A stretch of DNA of 64,000 bases. Source: Campylobacter jejuni. Its GTDB lineage: Bacteria > Campylobacterota > Campylobacteria > Campylobacterales > Campylobacteraceae. The notes beneath the pieces were generated by a model that saw only the letters and a list, made by a program, of their open reading frames with translations, made no database searches and had not been told where the DNA came from. The position numbers were made by a program, and so were the translations under genes. Positions 39,826-49,559 of the stretch are shown here, piece by piece. The stretch is taken from NCBI GenBank assembly GCA_014305285.1, contig JACRSG010000001.1, positions 248,001 through 312,000 on the forward strand, in the 5' to 3' direction. Position 1 is the stretch's first letter; every line of letters begins with the position of its first letter.

Positions 39826-40218
39826 GTGAAATTGTTAGTTGTTGATGACAGTTCTACTATGAGAAGGATTATTAAAAATACCCTAGCAAGACTTGGACAC
39901 GATGATGTTTTAGAAGCCGAGCATGGCGTTGAAGCTTGGGATTTATTAACTAAAAATGAAGATGTAAAAGTTTTAATTACAGATTGGAATATGCCAGAAA
40001 TGAATGGCTTAGAGTTAGTAAAAAAGGTAAGAGCAGAGAAGAAATATGAAGATATGCCTATTATCATGGTTACAACTGAGGGTGGAAAGGCTGAGGTAAT
40101 TACTGCTTTAAAAGCTGGCGTAAATAACTATATTGTAAAACCTTTTACTCCACAAGTTTTAAAGGAAAAACTTGAAGATGTTTTAGGAACAGGAAGTGGA
40201 GAAGGCATAGCTGAGTAA
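39826..40218 (+). CDS. cheY: Chemotaxis response regulator CheY
   Basis: Single receiver domain of 130 residues. KLLVVDDSSTMRRIIKN gives the acidic pocket (D7, D8), LITDWNMPEMNGLELV carries the phospho-acceptor D53, MVTTEGG the switch Thr near 83-84 and NNYIVKPFTP the Lys at 105. No output domain, so it acts by binding the flagellar motor switch when phosphorylated by CheA. Start is the GTG at 39826 with GAAAGGA upstream. First gene of the cheY-prmA-ftsH-psd-pssA set. Confidence 0.97.
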   Translation: MKLLVVDDSSTMRRIIKNTLARLGHDDVLEAEHGVEAWDLLTKNEDVKVLITDWNMPEMNGLELVKKVRAEKKYEDMPIIMVTTEGGKAEVITALKAGVNNYIVKPFTPQVLKEKLEDVLGTGSGEGIAE

Positions 40219-40240
40219 GGCTGATTTTTAAAATTTTTAA

Positions 40241-41089
40241 ATGCAAAAAAAATATTACGAATTGTTCTTTATTGTAGAAGAGCAGTATAAAAATTTATTT
40301 CTTGATTTTGCTTTTGATTTAGGTATAGAAGCCATAGAAGAGAAGGATAATGGTATTTATATCAGATCCCATGAGAGTTTAGAAGAGCTTTCATGGACAC
40401 TTGAAATGTTTGCTCAAAAACTTACAACTACTTTCAATTTAAACCATAAAATTATTTCTAATTTAAGTCTTGCAGAGAAAGAAAACAAGGACTGGATACA
40501 AGAATATAAAAAAGGCATAAAACCTGTTTTAGTGGATAATGTTTATATCCATACCACTTGGCAAGAAGAAAAAAAGAATTGTGTAAATATAAAGATTAAT
40601 CCAGCTTTAGCCTTTGGTTCAGGACATCACGAAAGTACATATTCTTGTGTAAAATTTTTACAAAAATTTTCTAAAAGTAAATTAAGAGCTTTAGATCTTG
40701 GTTGTGGTAGTGGAATTTTGGGTATTATTATGGCAAAGTTTGGTTGTAATGTTGAAATTTGTGATACTGATGAATTGGCTATTGATAGTTCTTTGGAAAA
40801 TGCAAGATTAAATGGTGTTGGTTTTCATAAGGCTTGGTGTGGATCTATAGATAAAGCAAATGGTTTATATAATTTAATTGTTGCAAATATTATTGCAGAT
40901 GTGATTTTAATTTTAGAAAAAGATATTAAAAACCATTTAGAAGATAATGCTATACTTATTTTGTCAGGAATTTTAGATAAATATTCAACAAGAATTAAAG
41001 AAAAATTTCAAGATTTAGAACTTATTGATGAATTGCAAATCAATGAGTGGTGTAGTTTTATATATAAAAATAATAAAAAGGATAAGTAA
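40241..41089 (+). CDS. prmA: Ribosomal protein L11 methyltransferase
   Basis: SAM-dependent trimethylase of L11. 282 residues. An N-terminal substrate-binding domain (about 1-60) is linked to the methyltransferase domain with LAFGSGHHESTYSCVKFL, ALDLGCGSGILGIIMAKFG (motif I, about 149-167), NVEICDTDELAIDSS, and NLIVANIIADVIL (about 211-223). It starts 22 bases after cheY without an obvious Shine-Dalgarno site. The stop shares one base with the ftsH ATG (TAATG). Confidence 0.94.
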   Translation: MQKKYYELFFIVEEQYKNLFLDFAFDLGIEAIEEKDNGIYIRSHESLEELSWTLEMFAQKLTTTFNLNHKIISNLSLAEKENKDWIQEYKKGIKPVLVDNVYIHTTWQEEKKNCVNIKINPALAFGSGHHESTYSCVKFLQKFSKSKLRALDLGCGSGILGIIMAKFGCNVEICDTDELAIDSSLENARLNGVGFHKAWCGSIDKANGLYNLIVANIIADVILILEKDIKNHLEDNAILILSGILDKYSTRIKEKFQDLELIDELQINEWCSFIYKNNKKDK

Positions 41090-43026
41090 TGAATAATAAT
41101 ACCCCAAATAATAAGGGTAATCCGCAGGGTAATAATTTTTTTAACAAAAATCCCATTTTTATTTTTGCAATTTTTGCAATTGTAATGATAATTATTTTTA
41201 AGGGATTTTTTGATGGCAATGGTTCTTTTGGTGGGGCATTAAATGGTAATGAGGTAAATAAAAATGTTCCTTATTCTGAATTAAAAAAGCTTATTGAAAG
41301 TGGACAAATCAATCAAGTTAGTATAGGTCAAACAACAATCAAAGCGATTTCAAGCTCTCATAATACTGTTTATACAGCAAAAAAAGTTAATGATCCTGAA
41401 CTTGTGAATTTGCTAGATAGTAAAAATATCGCTTATGGTGCGTATTCTGAAACAAATTGGTTTACAGATATACTGTTTTCATGGGTTTTACCAGTATTTA
41501 TTTTCTTTGGTATTTGGATGTTTTTGGCAAGTCGTATGCAAAAAAATATGGGAAGTTCTATATTGGGTATAGGAAGTTCTAAGAAGCTTGTAAATTCAGA
41601 AAAACCTAAAGTAAAATTTAGCGATGTAGCTGGTGTTGAAGAAGCTAAAGAAGAAGTAAAAGAAATTGTAGATTTTTTAAAGTATCCTGAAAGATATATT
41701 AAATTGGGAGCGAAAATTCCAAAAGGGCTTTTACTTGTTGGACCTCCAGGTACAGGAAAAACTTTGCTTGCAAAAGCAGTTGCAGGTGAAGCTGATGTGC
41801 CGTTTTTTAGTGTTTCAGGTTCGTCTTTTATAGAAATGTTTGTGGGTGTAGGTGCTTCTCGTGTGAGAGATTTGTTTGAAAATGCAAAAAAAGAAGCTCC
41901 TGCTATTGTTTTTATTGATGAAATAGATGCTATAGGTAAAAGTCGTGCTGCAAGTGGTATGATGGGTGGGAATGATGAGAGAGAGCAAACCTTAAATCAG
42001 CTTTTAGCTGAGATGGATGGTTTTGGTACAGAAAGTTCTCCAGTCATTGTTTTAGCAGCCACAAATCGTCCTGAGGTTTTAGATGCAGCACTTTTAAGAC
42101 CAGGAAGATTTGACAGGCAAGTTTTAGTTGATAAGCCTGATTTTAAAGGTAGATGTGATATTTTAAAAGTACATATGAAAGATGTGAAAATTTCTCCAAA
42201 AGTTAAAGTAGAAGATATAGCGCGATTAACTGCAGGACTTGCAGGAGCTGATCTTGCAAATATTATCAATGAAGCAGCACTTTTAGCGGGTAGGGATTCT
42301 AAAAAATATGTAGAGCAAAATGATTTGGTTGAAGCTGTTGAAAGGGCTATAGCAGGACTTGAGAAGAAATCGCGTCGTATTAATGATAAGGAGAAAAAAA
42401 TCGTTACTTATCATGAGTGCGGACATGCTTTAATCGCTGAAACTACCAAAGGTGCAAAACGTGTAAGTAAGGTTTCTGTAATTCCACGTGGGCTTGCAGC
42501 TTTAGGTTATACTTTAAACACTCCTGAGGAAAATAAATTTTTAATGCAAAAACACGAGCTTATTGCTGAAGTAGATGTGCTTTTGGGTGGTCGTGCAGCT
42601 GAAGAAGTGTTTATAGGTGAAATTTCAACCGGTGCGAGTAACGATTTAGAAAGAGCAACCGATATCATAAAAGCTATGATTTCTATGTATGGTATGAGTG
42701 AAATTGCAGGACTTATGGTGCTTGAAAAGCAAAGGAATACTTTTTTAAGTGGTGGACAAACCATAAAAGATTATTCTGAAAAAATGGCAGAGTCTTTAGA
42801 TGATTATGTAAAGAAAACTTTAGACGAGCGTTATAAAAGTGTTAAGGATACTTTAAGCATTTATAAAGGAGCGATTGAGACTATGGTAGCAGCTCTTTAT
42901 GAGGAAGAAACTATTGAAGGTACTAAAGTGCGCGAGATTATTAAAGAGTTTGAGAATCAAAATAACCTTTCAACACGTTTGCAAGAGCTTGAAGAAGTTA
43001 AAACTGAAGTTAAAGTAGAAGAATGA
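41089..43026 (+). CDS. ftsH: ATP-dependent zinc metalloprotease FtsH
   Basis: Membrane-anchored AAA+ protease that degrades misfolded membrane proteins and regulators. 645 residues. Two membrane helices (about 22-42 and 124-146) flank a periplasmic domain. The AAA domain has [20 protein letters not shown] (Walker A, ~215-225), [11 protein letters not shown] (Walker B) and the arginine-finger segment RPGRFDR. The M41 protease domain carries [11 protein letters not shown] (HExxH, about 441-445). The third zinc ligand Asp lies in [11 protein letters not shown]. Complete and ordinary; it overlaps psd by four bases. Confidence 0.98.
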   Translation: MNNNTPNNKGNPQGNNFFNKNPIFIFAIFAIVMIIIFKGFFDGNGSFGGALNGNEVNKNVPYSELKKLIESGQINQVSIGQTTIKAISSSHNTVYTAKKVNDPELVNLLDSKNIAYGAYSETNWFTDILFSWVLPVFIFFGIWMFLASRMQKNMGSSILGIGSSKKLVNSEKPKVKFSDVAGVEEAKEEVKEIVDFLKYPERYIKLGAKIPKGLLLVGPPGTGKTLLAKAVAGEADVPFFSVSGSSFIEMFVGVGASRVRDLFENAKKEAPAIVFIDEIDAIGKSRAASGMMGGNDEREQTLNQLLAEMDGFGTESSPVIVLAATNRPEVLDAALLRPGRFDRQVLVDKPDFKGRCDILKVHMKDVKISPKVKVEDIARLTAGLAGADLANIINEAALLAGRDSKKYVEQNDLVEAVERAIAGLEKKSRRINDKEKKIVTYHECGHALIAETTKGAKRVSKVSVIPRGLAALGYTLNTPEENKFLMQKHELIAEVDVLLGGRAAEEVFIGEISTGASNDLERATDIIKAMISMYGMSEIAGLMVLEKQRNTFLSGGQTIKDYSEKMAESLDDYVKKTLDERYKSVKDTLSIYKGAIETMVAALYEEETIEGTKVREIIKEFENQNNLSTRLQELEEVKTEVKVEE

Positions 43027-43640
43027 AAGATTGTATTGCAAAAGATGGATATTTAAGTCTTATTATTTTAAGCTTGATTTTTATTTTTGTGTGGATTTTT
43101 TACTCTTTTTCCATTTTGCTATTAATATTAATTGTAATTTGTATTTTTCTTTTTAGATCACCTAAAAGAGAACTTGTTTGTAGTGATGAAAAAGCTATTT
43201 TTGCACCTATAGATGGTAGGGTTACTAAAATAGAAAATATTCATCATAAAGATTTAGGTGGGTGTATTGAAATTACTATTAAAAATGCTCTTTATGATGC
43301 TGGGAATTTTAATACACCTTTTGCAATGTCTATAATAGATATTCGTTTGCGACATGGGCTTTTTTTGTGCAGTGAGTTAAAATCTGCAAAAATGATGAAT
43401 GAAAGAGCCTTTATTTTAGCAAAAGTTAAAGAGGATAAAACGATAGTCTTGCGAATCTATGCAGGTTCTTTTGATAGAAAATTAAAGCTTGATAATATTT
43501 CTCATGATTTAAAAGCAGGGGATAGAATGGGTTTTTTAATCAATGGCTCTATAAGTTTACTTTTACCAAAAGATACTAGAATTCATATAGGTTTAAATGA
43601 CGAAATTAAAGCAGGTTCATTACTAGGCTATCTTGCGTAA
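43023..43640 (+). CDS. psd: Phosphatidylserine decarboxylase-related protein
   Basis: Member of the archaeal/short-type phosphatidylserine decarboxylase family that makes phosphatidylethanolamine. 205 residues. There are two closely spaced hydrophobic segments (about 12-43), then FAPIDGRVTKIENIHH, the conserved start of the decarboxylase domain. The usual self-cleavage/pyruvoyl motif of this family is a GS near the C terminus; here KAGSLLGYLA could hold it, but the classical LGST is not seen. Directly before pssA, which makes its substrate, so the assignment fits the context. Confidence 0.85.
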   Translation: MKDCIAKDGYLSLIILSLIFIFVWIFYSFSILLLILIVICIFLFRSPKRELVCSDEKAIFAPIDGRVTKIENIHHKDLGGCIEITIKNALYDAGNFNTPFAMSIIDIRLRHGLFLCSELKSAKMMNERAFILAKVKEDKTIVLRIYAGSFDRKLKLDNISHDLKAGDRMGFLINGSISLLLPKDTRIHIGLNDEIKAGSLLGYLA

Positions 43641-43649
43641 GGAAAAATA

Positions 43650-44378
43650 ATGAATAACAGACCACAACTAATTTATATTTTACCCAATCTTTTTACAGCT
43701 GCTTCGGCTTTTTTAGGAGTTATTTCTATTATAGCTTCAATACATGGAAATTATTATACAGCTTTGATTTATATTATTTTATCTTTGATTTGTGATGGGC
43801 TTGATGGCCGTGTTGCAAGACTTACAAATTCTACTTCAAAATTTGGAGTAGAATTTGATTCTTTAGCTGATCTAGTAGCTTTTGGGGCTGCTCCAGCGGT
43901 TCTTTTTTATACGGTTATAGGTTATGATTTTGGAAAACTTGGATCTTTGATCACAGCTTTTTTTGTGGTTTTTGGAGCTATTCGTTTGGCGAGATTTAAT
44001 GTTACCACAGGCACTTATGAACCCTCTGTTTTTATAGGTCTTCCTATACCTACTGCAGCAGTTGTGAGTGCTATATGGACTTATGCATTTATCAGTTATG
44101 ATTTTTTAAAGTCTTATGGTATAGTTTTTTTGGTACTTCAAGCAATTTTGGGACTTTTAATGGTAAGTAATATACGCTATCCAAGTTTTAAAAAACTTGA
44201 TTTTAATCGCTCTAGTGTTTTAAAAGTTTTGATTATTTTAATTATAATATTTTCATTTTTATATCTTTATCCTCTTGAAAGTTTGGTAATTTTAGCAAGC
44301 TTGTATGTGCTTTATGGAATTATTCGCGTTTTGTATACTATTATCATTTCAAAATTTAAGATAAGAAATCAAGAGTAA
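43650..44378 (+). CDS. pssA: Phosphatidylserine synthase
   Basis: CDP-diacylglycerol plus serine gives phosphatidylserine plus CMP. 242 residues, multi-pass inner-membrane protein. The CDP-alcohol phosphotransferase motif is LICDGLDGRVARLTNSTSKFGVEFDSLAD (about 47-75), read as DG-DGR-AR-G-EFDSLAD with the metal-binding aspartates. It starts LIYILPNLFTAASAFLG, the usual first helix. The gene follows psd by nine bases and converges with the DUF455 gene, their 3' ends overlapping by ten bases. Confidence 0.96.
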   Translation: MNNRPQLIYILPNLFTAASAFLGVISIIASIHGNYYTALIYIILSLICDGLDGRVARLTNSTSKFGVEFDSLADLVAFGAAPAVLFYTVIGYDFGKLGSLITAFFVVFGAIRLARFNVTTGTYEPSVFIGLPIPTAAVVSAIWTYAFISYDFLKSYGIVFLVLQAILGLLMVSNIRYPSFKKLDFNRSSVLKVLIILIIIFSFLYLYPLESLVILASLYVLYGIIRVLYTIIISKFKIRNQE

Positions 44379-45166
44379 AACTTTTTAATGATTTCACATT
44401 CTTCTTGAGTGAAGCCAGCTTTTATTCTTGCTTGAATGTTAAGTTTTTTTCCTGCAAGAGAGAATTGTTTAAATGTTTTGCAAAGCTCTATAAAATCATA
44501 TTTGTTTTGATTTGCAAATTTCCACCAAGTATTTCCTTTTTTAACATGTTTTATTTCATCATTAAGTATAATTTCAAGATATTCCATTAAAAGATTTTTA
44601 ATGGAATGATTAGAACTTTGAAGTTTTTGAACAACAAAGGGATTTGCATCAAGCCCTTTAGCTTCTAAACCTCTATGAACTATTCCCATTCTAAAGCTTA
44701 AAGAGTCTTTTGTAGCTTCTAGGGCAGATTCTAAATTATCATGTACTGGAAAATCTCCATATTTGTAATCAAGTTCTTCAAGTGCTGAATTTAGAAGTTT
44801 GAAATGTTTAATTTCCTCATCTGCTACCTCCAGCCAATCGTAATAAAATTGTAAAGGTAGATTTTTAAAGCGATAACTTGCATCTAAAGCTAGATTAATT
44901 GCATTAAATTCTATATGAGCAACAGAATGAATTATTCTAGCAAGTGCATGAGTTGAATTGAGAAATTTAGATCTTCTTATACGCGTAGGATGGAGTAAGG
45001 TGATTTCTTGCGATATATTTTTTTTGAAAATGCTTTGATGCTCGTGATTGAAAATAAATTTATGACTTTTAAAGTCTTCATAAAAATTTTGAAAATAGTG
45101 AAATTTTATAGTTGTATTTTTTTCATATAAAATATCTTGAAGTTCTTGAAAAAATTCTTTTTGCAT
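44369..45166 (-). CDS. DUF455 ferritin-like protein
   Basis: 265 residues of the DUF455 family, an all-helical ferritin-like fold. Candidate di-iron ligands are in HIEFNAINLALDASYRF (about 88-104), ADEEIKHFKLLNSALEEL and LNDEIKHVKKGNTWWKF, i.e. E/ExxH patterns on separate helices. Related proteins are tRNA hydroxylase-like or of unknown function; no activity is assigned here. Monocistronic on the minus strand, convergent with pssA and divergent from msrB. Confidence 0.8.
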   Translation of the reverse strand: MQKEFFQELQDILYEKNTTIKFHYFQNFYEDFKSHKFIFNHEHQSIFKKNISQEITLLHPTRIRRSKFLNSTHALARIIHSVAHIEFNAINLALDASYRFKNLPLQFYYDWLEVADEEIKHFKLLNSALEELDYKYGDFPVHDNLESALEATKDSLSFRMGIVHRGLEAKGLDANPFVVQKLQSSNHSIKNLLMEYLEIILNDEIKHVKKGNTWWKFANQNKYDFIELCKTFKQFSLAGKKLNIQARIKAGFTQEECEIIKKFYS

Positions 45167-45221
45167 TTAAAACTTTCTTGAAAATTATAAAATTTATCAT
45201 TTAAAATTGAAATTTTAATTA

Positions 45222-45227
45222 TATAAT
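45222..45227 (+). promoter_or_regulatory. Predicted -10 box for msrB
   Basis: TATAAT 27 bases before the msrB ATG, in the intergenic region divergent from the DUF455 gene. AAGGATAG follows as ribosome-binding site. Confidence 0.5.
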
Positions 45228-45254
45228 ATAAAAATTATTTTACAAGGATAGATC

Positions 45255-45614
45255 ATGAAAGAATTAAATGAAGAAGAAAAAAAAGTAATTTTAAATAAAG
45301 GAACAGAAGCTCCTTTTAGCGGGAAATATAATGATTTTTATGAAAAAGGAATCTATCAATGTAAGCAATGTGGAGCTTCGCTTTATAAATCCGAAGATAA
45401 ATTTAAATCAGGTTGTGGATGGCCTAGTTTTGATGATGAAATAAAAGGAGCTATTAAAAGAATTCCTGATAAAGATGGGATTAGAACCGAGATTGTATGT
45501 GCAAATTGCAATGGGCATCTAGGTCATGTTTTTGAAGGAGAAGGATTTTCTGCTAAAAATGTAAGACATTGTGTAAATTCTATTTCTTTGGAATTTGTAA
45601 AAACTAAGGATTAA
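45255..45614 (+). CDS. msrB: Peptide-methionine (R)-S-oxide reductase MsrB
   Basis: Repairs methionine-R-sulfoxide in proteins. 119 residues, a single MsrB domain. Zinc-binding pairs CKQC (about 37-40) and CANC (about 76-79) are present. GCGWPSF is the conserved core, [12 protein letters not shown] the substrate loop and [13 protein letters not shown] carries the catalytic Cys (family RYCxN). The protein has no signal peptide and is cytosolic. The MarC-family gene follows two bases after its stop. Confidence 0.96.
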   Translation: MKELNEEEKKVILNKGTEAPFSGKYNDFYEKGIYQCKQCGASLYKSEDKFKSGCGWPSFDDEIKGAIKRIPDKDGIRTEIVCANCNGHLGHVFEGEGFSAKNVRHCVNSISLEFVKTKD

Positions 45615-45616
45615 TA

Positions 45617-46255
45617 GTGTTTTCTAGCATGGGTTCTGAGCTTTATTTGATGTGTTTTGCTGCAATTACTTTACTTGCTATATTAAATCCTTTTGGTAAT
45701 TTAACTCAATTTTTAGCTATGAGTGATGGATTGCCTTTAATGCTTCGAAAAAAACTTTTTAGAACTATTCTCTATACGGCTTTTACTATAGTTTTGGTAT
45801 TTCTATCATCAGGATCTTTATTTATGAACTATATTTTTAGGGTTTCATTAGATGATTTAAGAGTTTCTGGTGGTTTGGTTCTTATTATAATGGCTATTAA
45901 AAATTTACTTTTTTCGGCAAAAATTGCAACTAAGGATTTTAGTTCTTATCAAGATATGGATGACAAGGAAATTTTAAGACAAAGTTTAATACCTATGGCA
46001 TTTCCTATGCTTGTTGGACCTGGAACTTTAGCTAGCGTTATTGTTATAGTAGAGGATGGTGGACTTGATGTTGCTCTTGGTGGGGTAATGATAGCTTTTA
46101 TCTTTATGTTTATACTTTTTCATTTTGCAGCTACTATAGAAAAAATAGTTGGAAAATTAATTTTGCATGTTTTTTCTCGTATAGCACAAGTATTTATCGC
46201 TGCTATGGGGTTTAAGATGATTATTGTAGGTTTCAAGGATATATTTAACTTATAA
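45617..46255 (+). CDS. MarC-family integral membrane protein
   Basis: 212 residues with six predicted membrane helices, UPF0056/MarC family. The AILNPFGNLTQFLAMSDGLP segment near the N terminus and FPMLVGPGTLASVIVI in the middle are the two half-repeat signatures. The physiological role is not settled; the old link to multiple antibiotic resistance is not supported for the family. The GTG at 45617 is well spaced from AAGGA and preferred to the ATG four codons later. Confidence 0.88.
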   Translation: MFSSMGSELYLMCFAAITLLAILNPFGNLTQFLAMSDGLPLMLRKKLFRTILYTAFTIVLVFLSSGSLFMNYIFRVSLDDLRVSGGLVLIIMAIKNLLFSAKIATKDFSSYQDMDDKEILRQSLIPMAFPMLVGPGTLASVIVIVEDGGLDVALGGVMIAFIFMFILFHFAATIEKIVGKLILHVFSRIAQVFIAAMGFKMIIVGFKDIFNL

Positions 46256-46333
46256 ATTAATATATTTTTAAGTAAATAATACTATATAAATATGATAATT
46301 TTGAAATAATTTATTATTGAAAAGGTGGGTTTT

Positions 46334-46526
46334 ATGTTTGGTGCTAAGAAAAATAATACTAAAATAATTAAACAGCTTGAAAAAAAGTGTAATGGTTGAG
46401 AGATATTTTAAGATCTATTGGAAATACTATGGCGGTAATTGAGTTTATTACTGATGGTGTTATTTTAAGAGGCAAATAAAAATTTTTTTAACAACTATGA
46501 AATATTCCCTTTCAGACATCATAAGC
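46334..46526 (+). pseudogene. PAS-type chemoreceptor remnant (Tlp8-like N terminus)
   Basis: An AAGGTGG site and ATG start FGAKKNNTKIIKQLEKKCNG, then a stop. Further on AVIEFITDGVILRGK and, after frame changes, TTMKYSLSDIISN can be read. Together they match the opening of a PAS domain as found at the N terminus of cytosolic methyl-accepting proteins. Nothing of the signalling domain remains. In C. jejuni a PAS-containing receptor (Cj1110/Tlp8, from memory) sits at this position between the MarC gene and aat. The last readable codons run into the 3' end of aat. Confidence 0.68.
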
Positions 46527-47168
46527 AATTAAATCTTTAAAATTTTTAAAACCACTTTCTTGATTGCATTTTTCTTTTAAAATGTTTAGAAATTCTTTCC
46601 TAGAAATATTATGAGCACCCATAAATTCTAAATGCTGGTTATAAACTTGACAATCTATGATAAAATCATAAGGTTTTAATAAATCACAAAGTTTAATCAT
46701 GGCAACTTTAGATGCATTTTTTTTAATGCTTACCATACTTTCACCAAAGAAAACCTTACCTAAAATTAAACCATAAATTCCGCCTATAAGTTCATTATTT
46801 TCATAAAGTTCAAGGCTATGTGCATAGCCTTGAGTGAATAATTTATAATAAGTGGTAATAAATTCATCATCTATCCAACTTTGAGAGCGTGTATCTCGAC
46901 ATAATGTAATTAATTTTAAAAAATCATAATCAAGTTTAATTTGATAGAGATTAATCAATTTTTTCATATTTTTTTGGATGTGAATTTGATTTGGATTTAA
47001 AACACATCTAGGATCTGGACACCACCAAGTTACAGGTTTGCTTGTCCATGGGAATAGACCAAAAGTATAAGCTTTTATAATAAAATCAGCTTCTAAATTT
47101 TGACTTAAAAATACAGGAGCATTTTTAGGTGCATTGAGTAATTTAGAATATAAATTCGAGCTTTCCAT
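46512..47168 (-). CDS. aat: Leucyl/phenylalanyl-tRNA-protein transferase
   Basis: Adds Leu or Phe to proteins with N-terminal Arg or Lys, making them ClpS/ClpAP substrates. 218 residues from the ATG at 47168; the TTG nine bases upstream is less likely. Segments of the family are LEADFIIKAYTFGLFPW, WWCPDPRCVLNP, SWIDDEFITTYYKL, LIGGIYGLILGKVFFGESMV and FIIDCQVYNQHLEFMGA. It starts inside the last codons of clpA and lies just downstream of clpS-clpA, so the whole N-end rule pathway is one transcription unit. The last codons overlap the chemoreceptor remnant. Confidence 0.95.
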   Translation of the reverse strand: MESSNLYSKLLNAPKNAPVFLSQNLEADFIIKAYTFGLFPWTSKPVTWWCPDPRCVLNPNQIHIQKNMKKLINLYQIKLDYDFLKLITLCRDTRSQSWIDDEFITTYYKLFTQGYAHSLELYENNELIGGIYGLILGKVFFGESMVSIKKNASKVAMIKLCDLLKPYDFIIDCQVYNQHLEFMGAHNISRKEFLNILKEKCNQESGFKNFKDLIAYDV

Positions 47169-49272
47169 TTTTACCAAGTTTGATTTTAGCTATACCACCT
47201 TTTTTAAGCTTTCCAAATAAAATTTCATCACTGATTTTTTCTCCTATCTCCTCAGAAATTATGCGTTTTACAAGCCTTACTCCAAATTCTTTATTATAGG
47301 CTTTTTTAGCTAAATAAATTTTAGCTTTCTTATCCACTGATAACTTTATATTATTTAAATTTTTAGAAATTTCGTCAAGTTCTTTTTCGATAATTTTAAT
47401 AAGTATGGCATCATTTAAATCATTAAAATGTAAAATTTTATCAATGCGATTAATAAATTCTGGAGCAAAAAAGTCTTTGATGGCACGATTGCTTTTTTCT
47501 TCATTTTTGCTTAAAAAACCAAGTTCATTACTTTCTTTAAGCCCCAGATTAGATGTCATAATGATAATTGTATTTTTAAAATCCACTTTAAGGCCGCTAT
47601 TGTCAGTGAGTTCAGCGTTGTCAAAAATCTGTAAAAAGGTGTTGCTTAAATCAGGATGAGCTTTTTCTATTTCATCGAAAAGAACAAGACTGAAAGGATT
47701 TTTGCGAATAGCATTGCTTAAAAGTCCACCCTCTTCAAAGCCTACATATCCAGCTGGAGATCCTATGAGCTTGCTTATAGCATGTTTTTCTGCATATTCA
47801 CTCATATCAAAGCGTTCTAAATTTAAACCTAAAAATTCAGCTAAAGCTTTGCAAAGTTCTGTTTTACCAACTCCACTTGATCCAGTAAACAAAAACACTC
47901 CGCGCGGTGTATTGGAATTTTTAAATCCTGCAAAACTTTGCTTAAGTGATGAAACAAGGCTGTCTATAACTTCATCTTGACCAAAAATTTTTGCTTTTAA
48001 ATTTGTTTTTAAATTTATTAAAGCTTTATTTTGATCAAATTCAAACATTTTGTGATGGTGGGTCATTTTTGCTAAAACATTTTCTAAATCTTTTAAATCG
48101 ACATTTTTTTTAACTTTTGGATTTAAAGCAAAAGAAGCACCCAGTTCATCGATCAAATCTATAGCACAATCAGGTAAAAATTTATCATTAAAAAATTTTT
48201 TACCCCAAATTACAGCATATTGAAGAATTTCATCGTTTAATTTTATATGATGAAAATCTTCATATTTGCTTTTTAATCCTTTAAGAATTTGCAAACTTTC
48301 TTCTTGACTTGGTTCATCTACATTTATTTTAGCAAAACGGCGACTTAGAGGTTTGTTTTTATCAAAAGTATTTTTATATTCCATAAAAGTTGTTGCACCT
48401 ATGCATTTTAAAGTTCCATTACTTAAAGCTGGTTTTAAGAGATTGGAAAAATCAGTATGAGATTCTCCTGTGCTTCCAGCTCCTACTATAGTATGAATTT
48501 CATCAATAAATAAAATAGCATTGGGTATTTTCTCAAGTTCATTTAAAATTTCTTTGATTCTTTTTTCAAAATCTCCACGGTATTTTGTTCCTGCAAGTAT
48601 ACTAGCCATATCAAGACTAAAAATTTTTGCATTTTGTAAGTTTTTAGGCACTTTTTTTTCCGCAATAGCCAATGCTAATCCTTCTACAATGGCAGTTTTG
48701 CCAACTCCTGCTTCTCCCACTAAAATAGGATTGTTTTTCTTGCGACGTAAAAGAATTTGCATCATTCTTTCAAGTTCAAATTTTCTTCCTATTAAAGGAT
48801 CAATCTTGCCATTTTGAGCTAAAAGTGTTAAATCGCTTGTGTGGTTGCTTAAATTTTGCATATTTTCATGATTTTGAAGTTCTTGAATTTTGTTAAGATT
48901 GATGTTGTGTTTTTTCAAAAGATAGCTAGAATAACTTCTTGAATCTTGTATGAGCTTTTCTAAAAAATCTATAATTTTAATTTCATTATTTTTATTTTTA
49001 GATGAAAGTAAGATTTCATCTAAAACAACAGATATTATAGGTTCTATTTTTTGTTTAATAACTTGATTATTTTGAGAAATGTGATTTTTTAATTCAGTTT
49101 CTAAAAGTTCGAGATCTCCATCTGAAAATTCTTCAAATATATCCTTAAAATCAGTGCTTAGTTTTAGCAATGTAAACAGTACATGCTCGCAAGTAACAAA
49201 TTCATGGTGGTTTATTAAGCTTAGATTTTTGGCATTGTCAAGATATTTTTGTAAATTTTCTTGATATTTCAT
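47143..49272 (-). CDS. clpA: ATP-dependent Clp protease ATPase subunit ClpA
   Basis: AAA+ unfoldase that feeds ClpP. 709 residues, somewhat shorter than the ~750 of E. coli. An N-terminal Clp domain (about 1-145) is followed by two AAA domains, with Walker A VGEAGVGKTAIVEGLALAIA near 186 and FTGSSGVGKTELCKALAEFL near 460. Walker B motifs are ILFIDEIHTIVG and LVLFDEIEKAHP. A ClpP-docking loop lies in the second domain. The gene overlaps clpS by four bases at its start and aat by 26 at its end. Confidence 0.96.
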   Translation of the reverse strand: MKYQENLQKYLDNAKNLSLINHHEFVTCEHVLFTLLKLSTDFKDIFEEFSDGDLELLETELKNHISQNNQVIKQKIEPIISVVLDEILLSSKNKNNEIKIIDFLEKLIQDSRSYSSYLLKKHNINLNKIQELQNHENMQNLSNHTSDLTLLAQNGKIDPLIGRKFELERMMQILLRRKKNNPILVGEAGVGKTAIVEGLALAIAEKKVPKNLQNAKIFSLDMASILAGTKYRGDFEKRIKEILNELEKIPNAILFIDEIHTIVGAGSTGESHTDFSNLLKPALSNGTLKCIGATTFMEYKNTFDKNKPLSRRFAKINVDEPSQEESLQILKGLKSKYEDFHHIKLNDEILQYAVIWGKKFFNDKFLPDCAIDLIDELGASFALNPKVKKNVDLKDLENVLAKMTHHHKMFEFDQNKALINLKTNLKAKIFGQDEVIDSLVSSLKQSFAGFKNSNTPRGVFLFTGSSGVGKTELCKALAEFLGLNLERFDMSEYAEKHAISKLIGSPAGYVGFEEGGLLSNAIRKNPFSLVLFDEIEKAHPDLSNTFLQIFDNAELTDNSGLKVDFKNTIIIMTSNLGLKESNELGFLSKNEEKSNRAIKDFFAPEFINRIDKILHFNDLNDAILIKIIEKELDEISKNLNNIKLSVDKKAKIYLAKKAYNKEFGVRLVKRIISEEIGEKISDEILFGKLKKGGIAKIKLGKNGKLEFIF

Positions 49273-49559
49273 TCTTCTACTACCTTTACTTGTAGCGGAA
49301 AATTAGCAAGTTTAGCTGCATCTATAACTTTTTTTTGTTTTGAAAGAGCTATTTCTTGGGTGTAAATGCCACAAATTCCAGAGCCATTGTGATGAATTTC
49401 TAACATTGTTTTGCTAGCTTTCTCAAGGTTTTGATGAAAAATATTCATCAAAATTTCTATGACAAAATCCATGGTTGTTACATCATCATTTAAGAGTATA
49501 ACTTTATACATTTTTGGTTCACTAAGTTTTGTTTGCTCTAGAGTTTGGGTTTTTGGCAT
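49269..49559 (-). CDS. clpS: ATP-dependent Clp protease adaptor ClpS
   Basis: N-recognin that delivers N-end rule substrates to ClpA. 96 residues: KVILLNDDVTTMDFVIEIL (about 19-37) with the D/N residues that bind the substrate amino group, AMKT-like region SKTMLEIHHNGSGICGIY and the His pair of the binding pocket. The gene overlaps clpA by four bases and shares a base with the thioredoxin-like gene upstream (stop/start overlap). Confidence 0.95.
   Translation of the reverse strand: MPKTQTLEQTKLSEPKMYKVILLNDDVTTMDFVIEILMNIFHQNLEKASKTMLEIHHNGSGICGIYTQEIALSKQKKVIDAAKLANFPLQVKVVEE

Noticed and set aside
47702-48817. Long open frames on the plus strand within clpA
   Set aside because: They are antisense shadows of a conserved gene, lack ribosome-binding sites and have composition driven by the clpA codons.
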